From Prosthecobacter sp. (GTDB lineage: Bacteria; Verrucomicrobiota; Verrucomicrobiia; Verrucomicrobiales; Verrucomicrobiaceae): 5,816 nt of DNA. Below the pieces are notes generated by a model, which did not search any database, was not told the DNA's origin, and saw only the letters and a list, made by a program, of their open reading frames with translations. The position numbers and the translations under genes were made by a program. The stretch covers positions 1 through 5,816 of the forward strand of contig JAOZVT010000756.1 in assembly GCA_025869455.1 (NCBI GenBank). The letters run 5' to 3'. Positions 1-5,816 of this stretch are shown in pieces (positions within the stretch are counted from its first letter, which is position 1; each line of letters starts with the position of its first letter).

Positions 1-603
1 CACACCCGGGGTGCCAGTTGTGACTTGATCCGTCATCAGAATACCACCACTAGCAATGCTAAGAACACCTGTAGGCAGCACATTAACACCCGCCGCTGAC
101 GCAGCGTTGAACCGCAAGCTATTGATGGCAACGTTAGAGACCGAACCAACATAACCCGTCGTTTCATCCGTAACATGGTCACCAGTCACCCATGTCGAGA
201 CATCATTGTTGGCGCTGGAAGTTAACCCGACAATATTGTTAGCACCATCATTACGAGCAAACCAAGTTTGACCATTTCCGTCCTTTACTGTGGCAAAACC
301 GCTACTCCCCAAGAGACCATGAGAGCTATTATTGGCCGTGGTTGTGGTCACAAATCCATCTGCGAGTGGTAGGTTAATTCTCAAGGTGCCTGCGCTACCC
401 GCACGCGTGATTGCCCCAAGTGTTAATGTCGCAGTTTGCCCCGCCCCAGGATTGATGGTGAAGGTGTTTGCACCTCCACTAGCCAAGGTTGTACTTGAAA
501 CAGTTTGGACTGTTGCGGCGATATTACTGCCATTGATCGTGAGTGTACCACCACGCATGTCCAGACCACGGTTGGTTGGAATCTTGATGGTATTGTACGT
601 CGT
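1..603 (-). other. Conserved post-repeat segment (GAITR ... LP ... INSLRFN ... SGGIL), cut by the window edge
   Basis: Residues 1738-1938. Landmarks in order are GLDMRGGTLTINGS (1750-1763), VQTVSSTTLASGGANTFTI (1769-1787), GQTATLTLGAITRAG (1792-1806), LRINLP (1811-1816), TTTTANN then HGLLG (1823-1836), GFATVKD ... TWFARNDGANNIVGL (1839-1864), INSLRFNAAS (1897-1906) and LSIASGGILMTD (1918-1929). I recognise this series as a recurrent segment of verrucomicrobial and planctomycete beta-strand repeat proteins. There it is usually followed by further repeats, so the gene should continue well beyond position 1. Confidence 0.68.
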
Positions 604-3600
604 GTAATCAAGAATCAGATTACCATGATCAATTCGAGTTGTCGCATTAACAGAGCCTGTCAATCCGCTGTTATCACCAGAGAGTGTGACAGATCCCAAG
701 CCTTGCTTCAGTATGGGCGAACCGCCTGCCAAATTAGCCGAAACAGAGCCACGGAATAAACGGAAGCCTTGGGCATAATCCGTTCCTGTGTAAGTAGCGG
801 TAATGGTTCCTGTTCCGATGACGGCCCCTTCAAAACCCTCAGCAATCGCCCCCACATCCAAACGTGGAATGGTGATGTTAAAGCCATTCATATTCAGAGT
901 GCCAACCCCCGCCAAGGTTCCGTCTCCGAGTAAAATAAAGTCGGTGAGGTTGGCATTTCCCACCCCGTTAACGTCATCCGCATTGATGTTGATGATGGCA
1001 CCACCTCGAGCATAAAGACCACTGCTTGTTCCAGCAGGATTAACGGCCGCCCAAATTCCCGTAGTGTTAAGATTCAGAACCGCTGTGCTGCCACTCAACA
1101 CAATGTCATCATTCACGCTCAGCACCATGTCCTTCAAAGTCACCGTGCCACCATTGATCAACAGATCATCCGAAGTTGTGACATTACTATCCTGAATAGT
1201 CCAAGTGCCAGATGAAATGGTGATATCCGCCGTAGCTGCTCCCAGAGGCTGAGTGATCCCGCCTGTAATGACACCTTCACCAGCACCTCCGAGCGTCAGA
1301 GAATTGTTAGTCGCCTGCGTAATCGCACCCGTGTAAGTCATGATGGCCCCTAATGTACCGTTAGCTAACAATGTGGGGCTACCATTCGTCGTGATAGCAC
1401 GATTCGTTGATTGGCTCGTGCTACCGATAAAACCAAGGGTCGCCGAACCCAAGGTCAGAGTGTTTCCTTGTCCTAGGCTACTAGCAGCACCACCTGCATT
1501 TGTAACGGTATCAAACTCAAGGATTCCAGACGAAAGAATAATATCTCCCGTGAAGGTGTTTAATGCCGTTAGACGTAGGGTTCGATTGGTTTGAGCCCAA
1601 GCTCCAGCATCATCATTGATGGTTAAACTGCGTGCACCACCTGTTTCAGAAATGACGCTAGAAATCGTCACAATGCGTGCACCATTTCCCACAGAAATAC
1701 TTGCATCATTGGCCAGCACAACACCACCCGTCAAATTCATCAGGCTACTTGTATCCGCCAATTCCAAGCGCACGATACCAGGAGCAGCCGCACTGCCTAT
1801 GGTGACCAACCCATTCAGATTTACCGTAAAGTCTGCCAGCAAGGTGCTACTTGTATTATCCGCTGAAATCTCGCCCACAGAACCACCTGCAAAGGTGATG
1901 TCATTCGGAAGATTATAGGTTTGCCCATTGGTTCCACGAATGATCAAGCGCCCAAAGGGATCAAATACAATATCCCCTGTGCCGAGAGCATTTTCAGCTG
2001 TGGTTACGATGGTTCCTCCTTCAAAAAGCACACCACCACTCCAAGCCGTATTGCCGTCATTTGTGAGTGTAAGCGTCCCACTCTCCTGGTTCCCTGCGGT
2101 AAGCGTATTATTGCTCTGAAGAGTCAATTTTCCCGTGCCGCTTAGAACGCCAGAAAGGGTCACACTACGTGCTGTCGCTGTTAATAGAGCAGATGCAGAA
2201 TCTCTAAAGTTAATGAAAGAATCCGCCGTAATTGGAATGGCACTGCTATAAGTCTGAGTATTGCCTCCAGATGAAAGAGTGCCCCCATTTAGGGTCAGGC
2301 TATTGGGGATAGTGGCAGAAGTGGCATTGTTATAATAAAAGGCTCCGCCATTGAGAATCACAGCCGCCAAATTACTATTCGCCGTAGCGCCTAATGCACC
2401 TGCATTTGTCATCTCGAAGCTACCCGCATTAATGGTAACGACCGAAGTTGTGCCCGAGTTGAAAGTTGGATCAGCCGCTGCTCCGAGGATTACTTTCCCT
2501 AATCCATTTTTGACGATATCCGCCTCTCCCAATAATGAACCTGAAATGGTCAAGGTGCTGCCTGCATCTGCCACAGTCCAGGTTTGATCAGCTCCAAGTT
2601 TAACAGCTGTATTGATATTGACTGTGGCGGGACCACCCGTGGAAATCTTGATACCATCCGTATCATTCTGAGGCGCGACCTCAATCCGATTGGTCGCAAT
2701 AGTTCCTGGATCAATCGTAACAGAGCTAGGCGTACTAGTGCTGGACTCAAAAGTTAATGAATTAATCTTAAAGTTCTGCTCCAGCGTCGTGACTACCGCC
2801 CCACCAACCGGATCTGAAACAAAAATCACATCAGTTCCTTGACCTGGAATGGTGACCCCCGGGGTGGTGCCTGCTTTGTCTGTCGTCCAATTATTATTGG
2901 CACCATTCCAGGCATTGCTCGTATTGCCGCGCCAATAAAGACTACCAGTAATTAAAGCACCCGTGGTAATGTAAATACGATCATTGTCTGCTGTTAGAGT
3001 GATCGAATCAAAACCGCCTGGTGTGGCTCCCAAAATCCAGTCGTTCACATTGAGAACTCCACTGGTGAAACCTCCTGGCGCAAAGGTCAGGAGATCATAC
3101 TCCATTCCTGGATTGAGACCTGCATCCGTGAGATCAAGCGTGATTTTATTACCCGCAAAGAGATTAAGCGTACCCGTATTGAGAAGCGAAAGGAGGTCAG
3201 TATTTAAATTATCCCCTGCCGCATTGCTGTCCCCTACATTAAGTCCCAGAGTCGTCATGCTGCCGCCAGATGAACCCAAAGTCAGGGAGTCCAGATTGGA
3301 AAACTGACTTCCTGCACCATCCAAAAGCCTGAGTGTACCACCGTTTTCTACTAAAATACTGGTGACCGCCGTTGGATCCGTAATACCGCCAGTAAGAGAC
3401 AATGTGCTGCCAATGCCGGTGACGCTAAAGCCAGAAGTACCATTCAAAGCAGAAGCAATCGTGAAAGCACCACCAGTCACACCTGTAATACCTGTGTGAG
3501 TCAGTGTCATTCCTGCGGAAAAAGTGGCGCTAGTGTTGCCTGCTTTATAAATAGAAAGCGCGCCACCCCCTGAGTTCTGAATGGTGTAAGAACCAATCCC

Positions 3601-5816
3601 AGAACCAAAATTCACGGTGGCATCGTTCGCCCCAAAGGTAAAGGAGGCTGGAGAAGCCGAAGTATTATCAATGATGACCGAACCATCCGTAGTCGCGGTG
3701 AGCGCATTGATGGTCTGCACATGACCATTCAGATCAAAGATAGCAGTATCTAAGGTGGCTAGTTCAGGACTGATTGTAACACCACCATAGCCGACGGCAC
3801 TGGCAATGGCATTGTCTGCGCCGATGCGCACTGTTCCGCGATCAATGTCCAGTGAAGCATTGTTCTGGTTAAAATTGGAGGCGTTACCATTTAAGACCAA
3901 AGTACCATTTCCAACCTTAGAAATGACCAGCCCAAAAGCCGTGCTCGTAGTAATATTACCATTAACAATGGTTTCACCTGAGCCATCCACCGTCCAAGAG
4001 CGGTTGGCCGTCATTGCGTTAGCTGTAACTCCGTTAATCGTGAGAGATTTACCTGTCGCGATATTGTTGCTCGTTCCAAAATTATTCGCAGCAGCAAGAG
4101 CCGTAATACCTGCACTAAACGTCAAACTGTAGTCACCCAAAAATCCTTGGGTGCTATTGTTGGCTAGGTTGACAAGGTTAGCAATGGTGCGGTCTGCGCC
4201 ATAAGCAAAGATATTACCATTGGAAAGCAGTAAGGTGCTATTTCCCAGGGCTGTATTGTGCCCAATGCCCAAGGCTCCTGCACCACTGGTAGTCGTACCC
4301 GTGTAGTTATTAGCCCCATTGGTCAAAATCCAAACAGCACTGCCATCCACAGTAACCCCCAAAGTTCCGCCATTGTCCGACAACTGGCTCGTGATCATAT
4401 TTCCCTGCGTATTGGTGCCGCGCAGGAATAATGTCTTTGCACCCGCCACCATGTCATTTGCCACATTGGTAAGGATCAGCGGACCAGTGCCATCTGAATG
4501 GATTTGAGTACTCCCGGTCGTTGAATTGAGACGGATTTTCCGATCACTGGTTTCCCCTGCCCCAATATATTGGAGTATGGCTCCGCCTGTAAGTGTGTTT
4601 CCAAGAGTCACCGCATTAGAGTCAAGATTGGCGTTAGCCGTGGTTCCGACACTGGATGTTCCCACGACGCTACTATTCCCCAATGTCGTTACCACCAAAG
4701 TTCCCTGATTAATATTGGTTTCACCATTGTAGGTGTTGTCACCAGTCATCCTCAGAGTGCCTGAGCCTAACTTACGGATACCCGTACCCACATTACCAGA
4801 GATGTTACCACTAAGAGTCGCATAATCAGCCCCAGTGTTGGAGTTATCATCCACACGAATGGGGCGTAGTGTATTCGCATCCACAGTGGCTGTCAGCGCA
4901 CTGCCACTAGCCGTAGCATTGGAGCTAATCGTAATCCCCGTGGCACTGTTGATGCTGACAATGTAGGATCCTGAGGGAATGTTAGTTCCAGAAATGGTCT
5001 GGCCTACAACCAAGCCAGCCGTGGAGTTTACGGTCAAGTTAGCACTCGAAGACGTCGTGGTCACACCCGTCAGAGAAGCTGCTGCCCCACTAGCTGTGCC
5101 CAGAGAGAAATCACTGGCAATTTCCACCTCAGAAAGGGCAATAGAACCTGTCGCTCCTTGAGCTCGAGCTTGGGAGCCGTTCAACAAGATCCCATTGCGA
5201 GTATCTAGAAACCCCGTGGTGCTTCCCCAAATAGGAGTTCCTGCCCAAGTGACGGTCAGTTTACTTTCTCCCCCGAGGAAACCTCCCGAGAATTGAGCCG
5301 TGTTCGCAGCAGGAGCTTTAAATTGCATTTCACCAGGTCCCGTGCCAATATTACGATTGAGCGCACCTTGACTAAAGAGCGTCCCGCCATCGAATATCAA
5401 ATTAGAAATGGAGGAAAGACCTTGGCCATCCGTCGCCATCAGGATGCCTTGAGTGATGGTAGTGTCACCACTGTAAGTATTGTTGGTATTCCCTAGCTTC
5501 CATATCCCGGTCCCCGTTTTAGTGACAGAGGTAACAAAACCTGTGCTATCCGTGATTTGGGGATTCAGTGTATTCTCCCCTTGCGAAGTACCTGTCAGAG
5601 TAATTGTACGATCCGCATTGGTTCCATGAACAATAGCCCCCGTATTTCTCCAAATAATGGCATTGTTATTGGCGGCGGTACTAGAGAGCGTTACCCCACT
5701 GCCAGTTAAAGTAAATAATCGATCAGTGGAAGCTGATGTGGCACCTAAAGCAAGGGTTCCATTTCGAAGACTCCCCGCGTAAACCAATCCCCCCGTTGAG
5801 CCATTAAAAATAAGGC
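1..5816 (-). CDS. Giant autotransporter-associated beta-strand repeat protein, internal part (no start or stop in window)
   Basis: One frame on the minus strand is open for 1938 codons (5814 down to 1) and continues past both edges. It reads as a Thr/Asn/Gly/Ser-rich, cysteine-free protein with degenerate copies of the PATR / TIGR02601-type beta-strand repeat, for example VTKTGTGIWKLG then NTYSG then QGIL at residues 97-125. By family knowledge such regions fold as right-handed parallel beta-helices and form the secreted passenger of surface proteins. The export parts (N-terminal signal peptide; C-terminal autotransporter barrel or PEP-CTERM-type anchor) would lie outside the window, so the secretion route is unknown. 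Two modules are joined in frame near residue 957, and a short foreign-looking domain sits at residues 251-310. There is no enzyme motif. A role in adhesion or as a surface layer is inference. The length already exceeds most passengers. I am confident of the frame and family, not of a specific function. Confidence 0.93.
604..714 (-). repeat. Beta-strand repeat 8 (PATR unit, non-aromatic turn)
   Basis: Residues 1701-1737: ILKQGLGSVTLSGDNSGLTG, then SVNATTRI and HGNLILDY. The front half (K-Q-G-L-G-S-V-T-L-S-G) is canonical. The turn is SGLTG, with Leu where Tyr or Phe is usual. Confidence 0.75.
715..1512 (-). other. Beta-rich stretch of about 266 residues without a canonical repeat
   Basis: Residues 1435-1700, in frame with the rest and similar in composition. 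I see strand-like pieces: SLTLGGAGEGVITGGI (1505 on), DITISSGTWTIQD, LLINGGTVTLKD, DDIVLSGSTAVLNLN, FILLGDGTL, GTLNMNGFNITIPRLDVG and FRLFRGSVSANLAG. MTYTGAIT (1492-1499) recalls a repeat turn, but the rest of a unit is not there. It probably continues the same helix with more diverged turns. I do not recognise a separate domain. Confidence 0.5.
1513..1584 (-). repeat. Beta-strand repeat 7 (PATR unit with degenerate start)
   Basis: Residues 1411-1434: RTLRLTALNTFTGDIILSSG followed by ILEF. The turn NTFTG (1419-1423) and the closing G-x-L strand are canonical. The K-x-G-x-G start is missing; SETGGARSLTINDDAG (1389-1404) stands upstream instead. Confidence 0.68.
2005..2154 (-). repeat. Beta-strand repeat 6 (extended PATR unit)
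   Basis: Residues 1221-1270: SGVLSGTGKLTLQSNNTL, then SGTLTLTNDGNTAWSGG (1245-1261), then VLFEGGTIV. There are two successive G-x-L-T-L strands before a TAWSGG turn, with Trp at the aromatic position, so this unit is about 15-20 residues longer than repeats 1 and 2. It is followed by ENALGTGDIVFDPFGRL. Confidence 0.68.
2416..2517 (-). repeat. Beta-strand repeat 5 (PATR unit, altered front half)
   Basis: Residues 1100-1133: IVKNGLGKVILGAA, DPTFNSG (1115-1121), then TTSVVTINAGSF. K-x-G-x-G is kept as KNGLG and the turn reads TFNSG. It is followed by LNGGAFYYNN and LTLNGGTLSSGG strands. Confidence 0.72.
2506..2937 (-). other. Module-opening segment (YWRGN ... NNNW ... DVIF ... INSLTF ... QTWTV)
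   Basis: Residues 960-1103. Landmarks are YWRGNTSNAWNGANNNWTTD (960-979), PGQGTDVIF (990-998), NFKINSLTFE (1014-1023) and LGADQTWTV (1073-1081), leading into LTISGSLLG. From family knowledge this is the segment that commonly follows the signal peptide in passengers of this type: 'YWxGxxxxxWxxxxNW', then 'DxVxF', then 'xINSLxF'. Finding it internally marks the start of a second complete unit. Confidence 0.68.
2947..3243 (-). other. Module-closing segment (DLLSLLNTGTLNL ... EYDLLTF ... RIYITTG)
   Basis: Residues 858-956. It contains LNVGDSN (858-864), NTDLLSLLNTGTLNL (871-885), ITLDLTDAGLNPGMEYDLLTF (891-911), WILGATPGGFDSITL and RIYITTG (946-952). The order 'LL-x-x-x-G-x-L-x-L ... G-x-Y-x-L-(L/I)-x-(F/Y) ... 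F-x-L-G-x-x-P-x-G-(F/Y) ... L' typically ends a passenger module in large beta-strand repeat proteins, often just ahead of the C-terminal anchor. Here the chain does not stop but runs into another module within a few residues. Confidence 0.65.
3823..3924 (-). repeat. Beta-strand repeat 4 (PATR unit with altered turn)
   Basis: Residues 631-664: ISKVGNGTLVLNG, NASNFNQNNASLDI, then DRGTVRI. The front half is canonical. The turn has Phe at the aromatic position but NFNQN in place of Y-[ST]-G. Downstream, FDLNGHVQTINAL (693-705) is the family's common 'LDLNGxxQTIxxL' strand. Confidence 0.72.
4270..4350 (-). repeat. Beta-strand repeat 3 (degenerate PATR unit)
   Basis: Residues 489-515: VDGSAVWILTNGANNYTG followed by TTTSGAGAL. 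The Y-T-G turn (504-506) and the closing strand are kept, but the usual K-x-G-x-G start is replaced by VDGSAVW. It is followed by HNTALGNSTLLLSNG, a normal inter-repeat strand pair. Confidence 0.7.
4696..4782 (-). repeat. Beta-strand repeat 2 (canonical PATR unit)
   Basis: Residues 345-373: GIRKLGSGTLRMTG, then DNTYNG (359-364), then ETNINQGTL (365-373). The lead-in RVDDNSNTGADYATLSGNI (320-338) is the usual one for this family. It is the second-best copy after repeat 1. Confidence 0.83.
4885..5064 (-). other. Inserted short domain resembling phage/virion-protein beta domains
   Basis: Residues 251-310. The pattern is VTTTSSSANLTV, then STAGLVVGQTISGTNIPSG (264-282), then YIVSI (284-288), GITISSNATASGSAL (293-307). 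The arrangement 'T-V-x-S-T-x-G-L-x-V-G-x-x-(V/I)-x-G-T-x-I-P-x-G-x-x-I-x-x-I ... T-(L/I)-S-x-x-A-T-A-S-G' is a recurring small domain that I know from phage structural proteins and from large repetitive surface proteins. It is in frame and lies between DFSLGTA (235-241) and RPIRVDDN (317-324), which normally follow each other closely. A gain by insertion is therefore likely. Its function here is unknown; a binding or spacer role is a guess. Confidence 0.6.
5095..5394 (-). other. Connecting segment between repeats 1 and 2 (IGTGPGEMQF / GGF / GFL)
   Basis: Residues 141-240. Landmarks are FDGGTL (141-146), LNRNIGTGPGEMQF (152-165), FSGGFLGG (175-182), LTVTWAG (186-192), TTGFLDT (199-205) and ILLNGSQARAQGA (209-221). 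In related passengers this G-rich stretch links one repeat to the next RxIxVDDN segment. Here the expected continuation (RPIRVDDNSNTGADYATLSG, 317-336) is displaced by about 75 residues, because a separate domain sits between them. Confidence 0.55.
5440..5526 (-). repeat. Beta-strand repeat 1 (canonical PATR unit)
   Basis: Residues 97-125 carry the clearest copy of the repeat: KTGTGIWKLGNTNN, then TYSG (113-116), then TTITQGIL (118-125). It matches the family pattern of K-x-G-x-G-x-W/L-x-L, the N-T-Y-[ST]-G turn, and a closing strand ending G-x-L. It is followed by the usual NLIFDGGTL strand (138-146). Confidence 0.85.
5527..5814 (-). other. Lead-in segment before the first repeat (STDRLF / RTITLTGT)
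   Basis: Residues 1-96 of the visible protein. They contain GGLVYAG (8-14), STDRLFTLTGSG (29-40), IIWRNTGAI (53-61), ADRTITLTGT (67-76) and ENTLNPQITD (80-89). This order of short beta strands, leading straight into a canonical repeat, is the usual upstream half of a unit in verrucomicrobial beta-strand repeat proteins. It shows that the window opens in the middle of a module, not at the protein's N-terminus. No signal peptide is present here. Confidence 0.6.

Noticed and set aside
423..611. 62-codon minus-strand open frame, and a similar one at 2550..2750
   Set aside because: Both lie in a different frame inside the long gene and are short, without motifs.
1616..1918. 100-codon open stretch on the plus strand
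   Set aside because: It is antisense to repeat 7 and its upstream strands. Its composition is typical of a shadow frame. The same applies to the other plus-strand stretches of 60-91 codons across the window.
2506..2947. Possible gene boundary (two separate genes) at the module join
   Set aside because: The frame is continuous through the join, with no stop, no start with a ribosome binding site and no signal peptide before YWRGN.
3189..3197. Purine-rich AAAGGAGGT on the plus strand, resembling a ribosome binding site (similar AAGGAGG at 3641..3647)
   Set aside because: No start codon with a credible frame follows at proper spacing, and both lie within coding sequence of the opposite strand.
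2984..3307. 107-codon open stretch on the plus strand starting at TTG
   Set aside because: It is antisense to the module-closing segment, with a weak start codon, no upstream ribosome binding site and no family resemblance.
3806..4132. 108-codon open stretch on the plus strand
   Set aside because: It is antisense to a strongly supported frame. The translation is a Val/Pro/Ala/Leu-rich mirror of Thr/Asn/Gly codons, no ribosome binding site precedes it, and it has no recognisable motif.
1..5816. Tandem DNA repeats or CRISPR
   Set aside because: Recurring words such as ACCATT or AATGG(T/C) come from repeated protein motifs. Copies differ at the DNA level and are irregularly spaced, with no constant repeat and spacer pattern.

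Overview
The whole window is the inside of one very long gene read on the minus strand. A single reading frame, whose codons start at 5814 and step down to 3..1, stays open for all 1938 codons. I saw no stop codon in it, and neither the gene's start nor its stop lies in the window. Residue numbers in this annotation count from that first codon (residue 1 = 5814..5812). The protein is rich in Thr, Asn, Gly, Ser and Ala. It is poor in charged residues, and I saw no cysteine. It carries degenerate copies of the autotransporter-associated beta-strand repeat (PATR / TIGR02601-type; core G-x-G-x-L/W-x-L-x-(7-10)-Y/F-[ST/N]-G ... GxL). This fits the passenger part of a giant secreted or surface-exposed beta-helical protein.

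The motif style (STDRLFTL, RTITLTGT, TSVTKTGTG, NTNNTYSG, GGTL, YWRGN...NNNW, INSLRFN, SGGIL) is what I associate with the large adhesin-like proteins of Verrucomicrobiota, and to a lesser extent Planctomycetota. GC content looks close to half by eye. The lineage is inferred from motif style only; there is no rRNA or housekeeping gene to anchor it.

Layout along the protein (high to low coordinates):
- Residues 1-956 (5814..2947) are most of a first passenger module. It has an STDRLF/RTITLTGT lead-in, a clear repeat, a G-rich connecting segment, and a short inserted domain of the kind seen in phage structural proteins (residues 251-310). Three more repeats follow, then a module-closing segment (residues 858-956) with the motifs NPGMEYDLLTF and RIYITTG.
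- Residues 957-1938 (2946..1) start a second module with the YWRGN...NNNW...DVIF...INSLTF lead-in that usually opens such passengers. It carries four more repeats and a long stretch without canonical repeats (residues 1435-1700). It ends in a recognisable GAITR...LP...INSLRFN...SGGIL segment that runs off the window at position 1.

There are no other genes, RNA genes, mobile elements, CRISPR arrays, promoters or terminators that I can support. The open stretches on the plus strand are antisense to this gene. I found no multi-gene system. The points of interest are the architecture of the giant protein, mainly its tandem modules and the inserted domain.
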